Source: Lachnospiraceae bacterium
Lineage (GTDB): Bacteria; Bacillota; Clostridia; Lachnospirales; Lachnospiraceae
Assembly (NCBI GenBank): GCA_030825115.1
Contig: JAPJQL010000021.1
Location: 20,942 to 60,974, forward strand
DNA: 40,033 nt
Direction of reading: 5' to 3'
The stretch's first letter is position 1. Every line of letters starts with the position of its first letter. A program made the translations under genes and the position numbers. Positions 24,496-33,170 of the stretch are shown piece by piece. The notes under the pieces were generated by a model that ran no database searches, was not told the DNA's origin, and saw only the letters and a list, made by a program, of their open reading frames with translations.

Positions 24496-25161
24496 ATGAA
24501 CAAGAATCCAAGATCCAATCTGGCATCCTTGTCAGACAGAAGCTTTTCCCGCCTGATGTTCGGCTGCGGTATCTTTCTGTCGGCATGTGAGCTGTATAAA
24601 CAATTATTTTTATACGTTGTCATAAACGGCGGTCACTATGACTGGTGGTTCTTTCCCTTCCAGCTCTGCAGCCTCCCGATGTACCTGTGCCTTTTGCTGC
24701 CTTTTTTACAGGAAGGCAGATTCAAAACCAGCCTGTACACCTTTATGCAGGATTTCAACCTGCTGGGCGGCCTTGCAGCCCTGCTCGTCCCGGATGGCTT
24801 TCGCCACATCCACTGGAGCCTGACACTCCACGGCTATGTCTGGCACATCCTGCTGATCCTGATCGGTCTGGCCATAGCGCTGTCAGGACGGTCCGATTTA
24901 AGCCGCAGGGGCTTTGCACGCACCATCCCGGTCTTTGTCGTCTGCTGCTGCATCGCAACCTTCATCAACGTCGCTACGCCGGGACAGGGACGCGCCGATA
25001 TGTTCTATATTACACCGTATTATCCATCTTCTCAACCTGTTTTTCACGAGATTGCAATGGAAATCGGCAGCATCCCTGCCGCCCTGCTCTACCTTGCCGC
25101 TGTCTGCCTCGGAGGATATCTGGTACATCTGGCGTTTTCCCTGCTTTGCAGAGCAGACTAG
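24496..25161 (+). CDS. YwaF/TMEM164-type membrane protein
   Basis: 221 residues with six to seven hydrophobic segments. The segment DWWFFPFQLCSLPMYLCLLLP and the conserved C-terminal pattern are of the YwaF family (integral membrane proteins of unknown function, related to TMEM164). No Shine-Dalgarno site precedes the ATG, and the predicted promoter places the transcript start almost at it, so translation is probably leaderless. It runs convergent to the hydantoinase gene; their stops interlock in one CTAG at 25158-25161. Confidence 0.8.
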   Translation: MNKNPRSNLASLSDRSFSRLMFGCGIFLSACELYKQLFLYVVINGGHYDWWFFPFQLCSLPMYLCLLLPFLQEGRFKTSLYTFMQDFNLLGGLAALLVPDGFRHIHWSLTLHGYVWHILLILIGLAIALSGRSDLSRRGFARTIPVFVVCCCIATFINVATPGQGRADMFYITPYYPSSQPVFHEIAMEIGSIPAALLYLAAVCLGGYLVHLAFSLLCRAD

Positions 25162-26543
25162 AACACCTGATACTTCCCGCGCTTCACATAACTTCCCAGA
25201 TGCGCCTCCACCGGTTTCCCGTTCTCGGCTGCAAGGCGACCTCTCAAATACACCTGCCTTGCCATTCCCGTCACGGGAGCCCCCTCATAAGGGGAATAAT
25301 CCGCCGCAGACACCTGGTTCTTTACTGATATCGTCCAGTTGACATTCGGGTCCCATACCACGATATCCGCATCGCTTCCCGGCGCAATACAGCCCTTCTC
25401 CGGGTACACGCCGTAGAGCTTTGCCGGGTTCTCCGACAGCAGTCTGCACATCTGGCTTAACGTGATCCGCTCTGCCCGCACTCCGTATGTGTACATCAGG
25501 ACCGGACGGTTCTCCACCCCCGGCATCCCGTTTGGAATCCGGCTGAAATCATCTGTCCCGGCCGCTTTTTGCTCCAGCGTAAAGCTGCAGTGGTCCGTTG
25601 ATATGGTCTGGATATGGTTCTTGTGGAGCGCATTCCACAGCCTTGTCTGGTCCCCGCCCTTTCTCAGCGGCGGAGAACAGACATACTTTGCCCCGTCAAA
25701 TCCAGGCAGCCCATAGCGGCTGTCATCCATCAGAAGGTACTGGGGACAAGTCTCCACATAGATTTCCTGGCCTGCTTCCCTTGCATTCTTGATCTCCTGA
25801 TATCCTGCTCCGGAACTGAGATGGACCACGATCACGGGAGCGTCTGCCGCCTTTGCAAGCTTTAAGAGACGTCCGACCGCCTCCGCTTCCGCCAGATCCG
25901 GCCTGGTCCGCGGATGTGCATCAGGACCAAGATGCCCCTGCTCCTTCTCTTCTTCCACCAATGCCTCGATCAGCCCCATATTTTCACAGTGTACCCCGGT
26001 TATCCCTCCTAATGCCTTCAGCCGCTTCAGCACCTGATAGATGCACTTGTCATTCAGCACCATCGCATCATATGTCATATACAGCTTAAACGAAGTCACG
26101 CCGTTTTCTATCATCGTTTCCAGTTCCCTGCTCACCGCTTCATTCCAGTCGGAGATTGCCATATGGAAGCCATAATCACAGAAACATCTGCCATCCGCCT
26201 TGCGGTGCCAGTTCTCCAGCGCTTCTGTAAGCGTCTCCCCACGGTTCTGGGTGGCAAAATCGATGATCAGCGTCGTACCTCCGCTGACAGCCGCTTTCGT
26301 CCCCGTCTCAAATCCGTCTGCCGTGACCGTATTCGATACCTCCAGGTCAAAGTGGGTGTGGGCATCGATAAATCCGGGAAACAACAGCATTCCTGATACA
26401 TCCACCACTTCCACATCGGGAGATTCAATCCCGATCTGTTCCGCCACCGCGCAGATCTTCCCGTGCTCTTCATCCATCAGGACATCCATCTTTTTCAATT
26501 CCCGTCCGCTTACGATGGTCCCGCCCTTTAATATTCTTCTCAT
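25158..26543 (-). CDS. hyuA: Hydantoinase/dihydropyrimidinase-type cyclic amidohydrolase
   Basis: 461 residues, normal for D-hydantoinases. Metal ligands are complete: H62 and H64 in DAHTHFD, the carbamylated lysine K153 in SFKLYMTYD, H185 in VHCENMG, H241 in VHLSSGAG and the aspartate in ISTDHCSF. Such enzymes hydrolyse cyclic amide bonds in five- and six-membered rings. It lies upstream of nothing on its strand except ygfK, in the purine cluster, where it would open a ring produced during purine breakdown; substrate is inferred. The upstream gap has a 9-of-10 bp hairpin at 26579-26607 without a T run. Confidence 0.9.
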   Translation of the reverse strand: MRRILKGGTIVSGRELKKMDVLMDEEHGKICAVAEQIGIESPDVEVVDVSGMLLFPGFIDAHTHFDLEVSNTVTADGFETGTKAAVSGGTTLIIDFATQNRGETLTEALENWHRKADGRCFCDYGFHMAISDWNEAVSRELETMIENGVTSFKLYMTYDAMVLNDKCIYQVLKRLKALGGITGVHCENMGLIEALVEEEKEQGHLGPDAHPRTRPDLAEAEAVGRLLKLAKAADAPVIVVHLSSGAGYQEIKNAREAGQEIYVETCPQYLLMDDSRYGLPGFDGAKYVCSPPLRKGGDQTRLWNALHKNHIQTISTDHCSFTLEQKAAGTDDFSRIPNGMPGVENRPVLMYTYGVRAERITLSQMCRLLSENPAKLYGVYPEKGCIAPGSDADIVVWDPNVNWTISVKNQVSAADYSPYEGAPVTGMARQVYLRGRLAAENGKPVEAHLGSYVKRGKYQVF

Positions 26544-26578
26544 TCTGGTCCTTCCTTTCTGTCAATATAGTATCAGAA

Positions 26579-26607
26579 CCAGGGACAGTCTGTCTAACTG
26601 CCCCTGG
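26579..26607. other. Intergenic hairpin between ygfK and hyuA
   Basis: CCAGGGACAG (26579-26588) and CTGCCCCTGG (26598-26607) pair at nine of ten positions. There is no T run, so it is more likely an mRNA-processing or stability hairpin than a terminator. Confidence 0.4.
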
Positions 26608-26638
26608 CCATTCATTCTGATTCCCGGATTTCTGTAAT

Positions 26639-29623
26639 CTAACCCAGCAGATAAGCGTAATCCCTGCACACCGTCTCCATCACCTTGCACAGGGTCTCCG
26701 GAATCTCGGTCGCCTCCCCTGCCTTCCAGGTCAGGATATTTCCAAGGTATCTCACTTTGCAGGATACCGCATCTTTGTCTAATACCACAAATCCTTCGTT
26801 CTTGCTGTCCTCCATATCCGCTTCATTGGCGAACAGGGTAAATTTATCCAGATACGGCGCGCTGTCATACGGGCAGAAGCTCTTACAGTTGCCGCATTCA
26901 TTACACATATAATCCACATGGATGATCTGGTGTTTCGCCATTCCCGGCACATGTACCGCGATATTGGCGCGGTTCGGGCAGACTTCTGCACAGTTTTCGC
27001 AGACCGTAGAACAGGTCAGGCAGCGACCGCTCTCCGGGCGTCCCCCCATCGTCTCTAAGAGGTTTCCGCGTCTTGCATAGATGTCAGCCGTATCCACCTG
27101 CTCCTCAAAATCCTGTACCAGTGCCTTTCCTGCGATTGCCTCCGCTGCAGTCAGCGCGTCACGGATTCCTTCTACTACCGTAGCCGGACCGCCCAGGCCG
27201 TCGCCGACCACATAGACGCCCTTGACGCTGCTTTCCAACGTCTCTGCGTTTACAAGAGCTTTGCCGCGCTCGCTGACATTCAGGCCGTTTGCCTGATAGA
27301 ATCCCGTCGGAACCTGCTCGCCTACCGCACCGATCACCGTATCTGCCGGAACTTCCACCGTCTCGCCGGTCGCCACAACGCCCCGTCTGCCGGAAGCATC
27401 CATCTCGCCCAGGCGCATCACGTCGCAGAGCAGCTTACCGTCCGCCAGGCTCTTCGGAGCCAGCAGCTCTTTAAACTCCACGCCGTCTTCCACAGCCATC
27501 ACAAGTTCTTCCTCATCTGCCGGCATATAGCGTTTGGTTCTTCTGTATACCAGGTAGACATGCTCCACGCCGTCGGTCCGCTTCGCCGCCCTTGCCGTAT
27601 CCATCGCCGTATTTCCGCCGCCGATGACTACCACATTCTTTCCAAGATCCAGCTTGCCGTCATGCTTTTTAAAGTCTTCCAGGAAATCCAGCGCATTTAC
27701 CGTATCACCGGACTCCAGCTTCAGCACGCTCCGCTCAGAAGCGCCGGTCGCCAGCACTACCGCATCATATTCTTTCTGAAGCTCTGCGATGCTTTCCACT
27801 CTTGTATTCAGCCTCACCTCAGCGCCATAAGCTGTCACCAGCTTTCCGTCATTTGCAATCGCCTCATCAGAGATGCGGAATCCCGGAATCACATGTCTGA
27901 CCACGCCGCCAAGGCTGTCCTCCTCCTCAAACAGGGTCACTTCCACGCCCGCACGGCTGAGGAAGAACGCTGCCGCCATACCTGCAGGGCCGCCGCCTAC
28001 GACTGCCGCCTTCCTGCCTGTCTTTTCCGCTCCGGCTTTTAAGTGCTTCATCAGTGCTTCGAATCCGCCCTCTGCCGCCGTCAGCTTCGCATTTCGGATA
28101 TGTACCGGCTCCTCATAGAAATTCCTCGTACATTTGCTCATACAGTTGTGGGCGCAGATCGTGCCGGTGATGAACGGAAGCGGATTCTTCTCGGTGATGA
28201 CCTGCATCGCCTCCTCAAACTTCCCTTCGCCTACAAGCTGTAAGTATGCCGTGATATCCTGATGGATCGGGCATCCGTCCTTACACGGCGCCACAAAGCA
28301 GTCCGCCAGCGGAACCTGTTTTTTCATCTTTCTCGACGGAAGCGGTTTTACCGCTTTTACATGGAACTTGTTCGTAACCGCGTCTTCGGCAAGCTTCTTC
28401 GCCGCTGCTATACCGACGCCGTCAAATACAACGCCTGCTTCCTGAGTCTCCTCTGCAAGCTGTAAAAGTCTCTGGTATCCGCCCGGCTTTAACAGCGTTG
28501 TCGCCACAGTCACCGGCCAGATGCCCGCCGCTACGATCTGTTTCATATTAAACGCATCCGCACCGCCGGAATAGGAGATCCGCAGCTTTCCGCCAAACTC
28601 CTCCGTCAGCTTCGCCGCCAGGGAGATCGAAAGCGGATACAGGGATTTGCCGGACATATACATCTCCTCGCTCGGCAGCTCCTGCTGTTTTACGTCAACC
28701 GGAAAGGTGTTGGTGATCTTCACGCCAAACTCCAGCCCCTTTTCGTCGCACAGCGCCATCAGGCGTTTAAACATCGGGATCGCGTCGCAGTACTGCAAAT
28801 CGTCTTTAAAATGGAAGTCGCCAAATGCCACATAGTCATAGCCCATCCGGTCCATCGTCTCTCTGGCAAACTCATAGCCAAGCAGCGTCGGGTTGCACTT
28901 GATAAAGGTATTCAGACCCTTTTCCTGGATCAAATAAGTCGCAATCCGCTCAATCTCCTGCGGCGGACAGCCATGCAGGGTTGACAGGGTTGCAGAATTA
29001 CAGATGTTCGGGGAGATCGCCTCCACATCTTCTTTTGTCAGTTTTGTAAAGCTGTCCAGATGGTCAAGCAGGTACTGTCTGCACTCTTTAAATGTATCCG
29101 TACCAGAAGCATCCATCATGGAATCGATAAATGTATTTACCTTTTCGGACTTGATGCCCTCCAAGTCGTAGCCTACGCTCATGTTGAACTGGAATCCGTC
29201 CATCGCCCCCAGCTCAAACTCTTTTGCCATCGCGCTGAGCAAGAACCATGCCTTGATATACTCCGCCTGCGCCTGCGGCACATACAGCTCCGTAGACCAC
29301 TCACAGTTATAGCACTCGTCGTCCGCCTTGATACACGGCTTGTTTACCGGCAGGTCTTCTCCGTCAATGATCTGAACCGTCTTCAGCTCAAAAAAACGGC
29401 TGCCGCCATAATAAGACGCCACGATGTTCTGGGTAAGCTGGGTATGAGGACCCGCAGCCGGTCCCACCGGAGTCTCCAGCTTCCGTCCGAATATCTCGCG
29501 GTTGTAAGCCGCGTCTGCTTTATAAGGGCGGTACACGCCAAATACAGTGCCTTTTTCCTTCTGCTCTTTCAGTACCCATTCTACCATCTGACCAAATGGC
29601 ATTGGTGTCATTCTATCACTCAT
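26639..29623 (-). CDS. ygfK: YgfK, putative selenate reductase subunit / flavo-iron-sulfur oxidoreductase
   Basis: 994 residues from ATG 29623, which has AGGAG 7 bases upstream. Residues 1-430 look like a dihydroorotate dehydrogenase-type flavin barrel (ETPVGPAAGPHTQL near the start). The middle has Cys clusters CKDGCP and GTICAHNCMSKC, then an FAD motif GGGPAGMAAAFFLSRAG and NADPH motif GGGNTAMDTARAA, as in glutamate synthase small subunits. The end has two ferredoxin-like clusters: CLTCSTVCENCAEVCPN and CNECGNCKSFCPYD. This is the YgfK layout. In gut purine degraders it is required for urate or xanthine use and is thought to reduce purine ring intermediates; the exact electron acceptor is unproven. 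Confidence 0.9.
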   Translation of the reverse strand: MSDRMTPMPFGQMVEWVLKEQKEKGTVFGVYRPYKADAAYNREIFGRKLETPVGPAAGPHTQLTQNIVASYYGGSRFFELKTVQIIDGEDLPVNKPCIKADDECYNCEWSTELYVPQAQAEYIKAWFLLSAMAKEFELGAMDGFQFNMSVGYDLEGIKSEKVNTFIDSMMDASGTDTFKECRQYLLDHLDSFTKLTKEDVEAISPNICNSATLSTLHGCPPQEIERIATYLIQEKGLNTFIKCNPTLLGYEFARETMDRMGYDYVAFGDFHFKDDLQYCDAIPMFKRLMALCDEKGLEFGVKITNTFPVDVKQQELPSEEMYMSGKSLYPLSISLAAKLTEEFGGKLRISYSGGADAFNMKQIVAAGIWPVTVATTLLKPGGYQRLLQLAEETQEAGVVFDGVGIAAAKKLAEDAVTNKFHVKAVKPLPSRKMKKQVPLADCFVAPCKDGCPIHQDITAYLQLVGEGKFEEAMQVITEKNPLPFITGTICAHNCMSKCTRNFYEEPVHIRNAKLTAAEGGFEALMKHLKAGAEKTGRKAAVVGGGPAGMAAAFFLSRAGVEVTLFEEEDSLGGVVRHVIPGFRISDEAIANDGKLVTAYGAEVRLNTRVESIAELQKEYDAVVLATGASERSVLKLESGDTVNALDFLEDFKKHDGKLDLGKNVVVIGGGNTAMDTARAAKRTDGVEHVYLVYRRTKRYMPADEEELVMAVEDGVEFKELLAPKSLADGKLLCDVMRLGEMDASGRRGVVATGETVEVPADTVIGAVGEQVPTGFYQANGLNVSERGKALVNAETLESSVKGVYVVGDGLGGPATVVEGIRDALTAAEAIAGKALVQDFEEQVDTADIYARRGNLLETMGGRPESGRCLTCSTVCENCAEVCPNRANIAVHVPGMAKHQIIHVDYMCNECGNCKSFCPYDSAPYLDKFTLFANEADMEDSKNEGFVVLDKDAVSCKVRYLGNILTWKAGEATEIPETLCKVMETVCRDYAYLLG

Positions 29624-29667
29624 GATCATTCTCCTCTTTCCTTATAATAATGGTGCAGGCAAATATC

Positions 29668-30999
29668 CTACCCGTTAATGGATTTTGCAAGTTCCAAAGC
29701 AGCCTGGCGGCAGTCCGCCATCACTTTTGCTTCATCGACCGTAGTCAGGATTCTGTCCTTCATCAGCACTTTTCCGTTCGCCACCGTGGTCACAACACTG
29801 CGTCCGGTCATGCCAAACAGGATATGTCCGTTGATATTGTTCGCATTCATCGGAGTCAGCGGATCATAATCCGTCACGATGACATCCGCAGCCGCGCCCT
29901 CCTTCAAAATGCCGAGCGGCTTTTTGAAATAGCGGTTTGCAATCTTTGCATTGTTTGTAAACAGCATCTCTGGCACCTCGCCCCATGCTGCGTTCGCATC
30001 GCACAGATGATGTTTGTGCAGGACGTTTGCCACCTTATAGGACTCCGTCATATCATGGGTATAGCCGTCCGTTCCAAGTCCGGTCAGCACGCCGTTGTGG
30101 AAGATCGCCATCGTAGGCGGGCAGCCGCAGGCGTTGCCCATGTTGGACTCCGGATTATGTACGACCATCGTATCCGTATCCCGCAGAAGGTCCATCTCGT
30201 GTTTGTTGACATAGATGCAGTGAGCCGCAAGCGTCTTCTCTCCCAGCACATCGCAGTCCATCAGGCGGTCGATGATCCGCTTTCCGTGGTCTTTCAAGCA
30301 GGCATGCAGGTCCTCAATGCCCTCCGCCACGTGAATATGGTATCCGACTCCGTCCGGTTTTTCCTTCGCACACCGCTCCATCGTCTTATCAGAGATCGTA
30401 AAGGAAGCATGCATTCCCATCATACCGGCTATCATATCGCTGTCGTCAGCCAGGGCATGGCGGATGAAGTCCACATTCTCCTGGATCGCCGCACGGGACT
30501 TATCCATGCCGTCACGGTCAGACACTTCGTAGCAAAGGCAGGAGCGGATCCCCGTCTCCTTCGCCGCCTCTTCTATCTTAAATAAGGAACCTGTGATCTC
30601 TCCGAAGCTGGCATGGTGGTCAAAGATGGTCGTCACGCCGTTCTTGATGCAGTCCACATAGGTCGCCATCGCGGAAAGCCTGGTCTGCTCCAGCGTCAGA
30701 TGGCGGTCGATCGTCCACCACATCCCGTCCAGTATATCTAAAAATCCCTTCGGATTATAACCGTTGATACTCAAGCCTCTCGCAAACGCACTGTAGATGT
30801 GCTCATGTACATTAATAAATGCAGGCATGATAACGCCGCCCTTTGCATCGATGAATTCGGCATCCGGGTACGCTGCCTTTACCTCCTCAAGCGTGCCTAC
30901 CTTCTTAATAGAAGTCCCTTCAATCGCAACTGCCCCATTCTCTAAAAACGGGTTTGCCGGGTCTCTGGTCACCAATCTGCCGTTTCCTATAATCATCAT
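29668..30999 (-). CDS. ssnA: SsnA-type aminohydrolase
   Basis: 443 residues from ATG 30999, after AAAGGAG. Amidohydrolase motifs: H65 and H67 in NVHEHIYSAF, YHIHVAEG, AAHCIYVN and GTDGYTHDM. The SsnA family belongs to the chlorohydrolase/guanine deaminase superfamily and is tied to the selenium-linked purine cluster. It probably deaminates or opens a purine-derived ring; the precise substrate is unknown. It lies 44 bases before ygfK on the same strand, and its promoter is divergent from that of the regulator gene. Confidence 0.88.
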   Translation of the reverse strand: MMIIGNGRLVTRDPANPFLENGAVAIEGTSIKKVGTLEEVKAAYPDAEFIDAKGGVIMPAFINVHEHIYSAFARGLSINGYNPKGFLDILDGMWWTIDRHLTLEQTRLSAMATYVDCIKNGVTTIFDHHASFGEITGSLFKIEEAAKETGIRSCLCYEVSDRDGMDKSRAAIQENVDFIRHALADDSDMIAGMMGMHASFTISDKTMERCAKEKPDGVGYHIHVAEGIEDLHACLKDHGKRIIDRLMDCDVLGEKTLAAHCIYVNKHEMDLLRDTDTMVVHNPESNMGNACGCPPTMAIFHNGVLTGLGTDGYTHDMTESYKVANVLHKHHLCDANAAWGEVPEMLFTNNAKIANRYFKKPLGILKEGAAADVIVTDYDPLTPMNANNINGHILFGMTGRSVVTTVANGKVLMKDRILTTVDEAKVMADCRQAALELAKSING

Positions 31000-31052
31000 A
31001 ATCTCTCTCCTTTTTTTGTGGAATATATACGACGATGCTCTCTGATAAATAC

Positions 31053-31081
31053 AGTCTATCATCTAAAATCTATAAATGCAA
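31053..31081 (-). promoter_or_regulatory. ssnA-ygfK-hyuA promoter
   Basis: Minus-strand TTGCAT (31076-31081), 17-base spacer, TAGACT (31053-31058). The -35 hexamer lies in an inverted repeat shared with the divergent promoter. Confidence 0.55.
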
Positions 31082-31140
31082 TAGGAAAATCAAAAAATTT
31101 TGAGATTCCCTAAAATATTTTTAGAAAAGGTATTGCATTT
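31074..31140. promoter_or_regulatory. Shared dyad between divergent promoters
   Basis: AAATGCAATA (31074-31083) and TATTGCATTT (31131-31140) form a perfect 10-bp inverted repeat, each arm carrying the -35 of one divergent promoter. Between them lies a near-palindrome, CTAAAATATTTTTAG, and an A/T-rich stretch. A regulator binding both arms could switch both operons together. Confidence 0.6.
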
Positions 31141-31160
31141 TGTTTTTTTTGTGTTATGAT
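31133..31160 (+). promoter_or_regulatory. Promoter of the regulator-ygeXYW operon
   Basis: TTGCAT (31133-31138), 16-base spacer, TATGAT (31155-31160). The predicted leader is about 72 bases. It contains a short CTTTC/GAAAG hairpin just upstream of the ribosome site. Confidence 0.65.
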
Positions 31161-31238
31161 GGAACTATCAAAAAGTTTTTTAGGTGGATTTGGCCAAGAG
31201 AAACCTGAGAAACGCTTTCGCGAAAGGACAGATGCTCT

Positions 31239-31892
31239 ATGAAAGAAAATTTAGATTTACTGATCCAGCTCGCACACGGGGTTGCCTGTGAATTCGGCAC
31301 CTCATGCGAGATCGTCATTCATGATCTGACCAAAAAAGATATCGAAAGCTCCATTGTATATATCGAGAACGGTCATGTCAGCAACCGCCATCAGGGCGAC
31401 GGTCCTTCCGGCATCGTGCTGGAAACCCTGAACAAAGGGGCAGAAGTTTTGGAAGACCGGCTCGCTTACCTGACCAAGACAGATGACGGCAGAATTTTAA
31501 AATCCAGCACCATGTACATCCGGGGCGAAGATAAGAAGGTACACTACATCTTCTCCATCAATTATGATATCACCGGAATCATCGCCATGGACAACACGCT
31601 CCGCTCTCTCATCGAGACAAAGAGCCAGACGGACCGCCAGCCAAGAAAGATCACCCACAACGTCAATGACCTGTTAGACACGCTCATTGAACAGTCGGTG
31701 GAACTGGTCGGAAAGCCGGTGGCGCTGATGAGCAAAGACGACAAGATCACGGCGATCCAATATTTGAACAATGCCGGCGCTTTCCTTATTACAAAGTCCG
31801 GCGACAAGGTCTCTTCCTACTTCGGCATTTCCAAGTTCACACTTTACAGTTATATCGAAGCCGGGAAGCAGAACACAGACAACGAATTATAA
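31239..31892 (+). CDS. YheO-like PAS/HTH transcriptional regulator
   Basis: 217 residues. The N-terminal half (FGTSCEIVIHDLTKK through YIFSINYDITGII) is the YheO-type PAS sensor domain. The C-terminal 60 residues (VALMSKDDKITAIQYLNNAGAF and FGISKFTLYSYI) form the matching DNA-binding HTH_22 domain. It is the first gene of the ygeXYW operon and faces ssnA, so it is the likely local regulator, sensing a purine or a breakdown product. A start at 31239 has AAAGGA 10 bases upstream. Confidence 0.88.
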   Translation: MKENLDLLIQLAHGVACEFGTSCEIVIHDLTKKDIESSIVYIENGHVSNRHQGDGPSGIVLETLNKGAEVLEDRLAYLTKTDDGRILKSSTMYIRGEDKKVHYIFSINYDITGIIAMDNTLRSLIETKSQTDRQPRKITHNVNDLLDTLIEQSVELVGKPVALMSKDDKITAIQYLNNAGAFLITKSGDKVSSYFGISKFTLYSYIEAGKQNTDNEL

Positions 31893-31932
31893 CCATTAGC
31901 AAAATGTAAATGTAAATCCAGGAGGTTTTCAA

Positions 31933-33138
31933 ATGAACGCAATTGAATGGGCAGTCAATACCATGCCAAAGACGGATGACCGCCAGTTACCGGTTATGGC
32001 GATCAGCGAAGTGAAGAAGGCCAGGACCTTCCACGAGAGTTTTCCTCAGTACACCACCACCCCGCTGGCTAAGCTTAGCAACATGGCTTCCTATCTGGGG
32101 CTGAAAGAAGTTTACGTCAAAGACGAGTCTTACCGTTTTGGCTTAAACGCATTCAAGGTGCTGGGCGGCTCCTTCGCGATGGCACGCTACATAGCAAAAC
32201 AGACCGGCAAGGATGTATCGGAACTGCCTTACAATGTACTTACTTCTGAAGAGCTGAGAAAAGAGTTCGGCCAGGCAACCTTCTTCACCGCCACCGACGG
32301 CAACCACGGACGCGGCGTTGCATGGGCAGCCAACAAGCTGGGACAGAAAGCAGTCGTTTTCATGCCGAAGGGCTCTACCGAGACAAGGCTTAAAAATATC
32401 CAGAAAGAAAACGCCATCGCTACCATCGAGGAAGTCAACTATGACGAATGTGTCCGCATGGCAGCCGCTGCAGCAGCAAAGACGGAAAACGGCGTAGTCG
32501 TTCAGGATACCGCATGGGATGGTTACGAGGAGATTCCGGCATGGATCATGCAGGGTTACGGAACAATGGCTATGGAAGCTGACGAACAGCTTGCCGCTTA
32601 CGGCTGTGACCGTCCGACCCACGTATTTGTCCAGGCTGGCGTAGGTTCTCTCGCGGGCGCTGTACAGGGCTACTTCGCCAACCGCTTCCCGGAGAACCCG
32701 CCAAAGGTAGTTGTCGTAGAAGCTGACGTTGCAGCCTGCCTCTACAAAGGAGCAAAGACCGGCGACGGAAGCATCCAGATCGTAGACGGCGATATGCAGA
32801 CCATCATGGCAGGCCTTGCCTGTGGCGAGCCGAACACCATCTCCTGGGATATCTTAAGAAACCACGTGGACACCTTCGTCTCCGCTCCCGACTGGGCGGC
32901 AGCAAAAGGAATGCGGATGCTCTCCGCTCCGATCAAAGGCGATCCGCAGGTTGTATCCGGCGAATCCGGAGCCGCACCGTTTGGCGTGCTGGCATGCATT
33001 ATGCTGATGGATGAATATAAAGAACTGAGAGAACACCTGGGACTGGATGAGAATTCCAAAGTGCTCCTCTTCTCCACCGAAGGCGATACCGATCCGGAAC
33101 GTTATAAAAATATCGTTTGGGACGGCAAAGAAAGATAA
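31933..33138 (+). CDS. ygeX: Diaminopropionate ammonia-lyase
   Basis: 401 residues, a PLP enzyme of fold type II. The PLP lysine is K75 in LNAFKVLGGSFA, and the cofactor phosphate loop includes TFFTATDGNHGRGVAW. It splits 2,3-diaminopropionate into pyruvate and two ammonia. AGGAGG lies seven bases before the ATG. It is a signature gene of the purine degradation cluster, where diaminopropionate is thought to be a late intermediate. Confidence 0.95.
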   Translation: MNAIEWAVNTMPKTDDRQLPVMAISEVKKARTFHESFPQYTTTPLAKLSNMASYLGLKEVYVKDESYRFGLNAFKVLGGSFAMARYIAKQTGKDVSELPYNVLTSEELRKEFGQATFFTATDGNHGRGVAWAANKLGQKAVVFMPKGSTETRLKNIQKENAIATIEEVNYDECVRMAAAAAAKTENGVVVQDTAWDGYEEIPAWIMQGYGTMAMEADEQLAAYGCDRPTHVFVQAGVGSLAGAVQGYFANRFPENPPKVVVVEADVAACLYKGAKTGDGSIQIVDGDMQTIMAGLACGEPNTISWDILRNHVDTFVSAPDWAAAKGMRMLSAPIKGDPQVVSGESGAAPFGVLACIMLMDEYKELREHLGLDENSKVLLFSTEGDTDPERYKNIVWDGKER

Positions 33139-33170
33139 AAACTATATATTTTTAATGGAGGGTAAAGATT

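Noticed and set aside
31167..31238. Riboswitch in the leader of the YheO-like regulator
   Set aside because: Only a weak TTAGGT/ACCTGA pairing and a CTTTC/GAAAG hairpin are visible; I do not recognise purine, xanthine, TPP or guanidine aptamer signatures.
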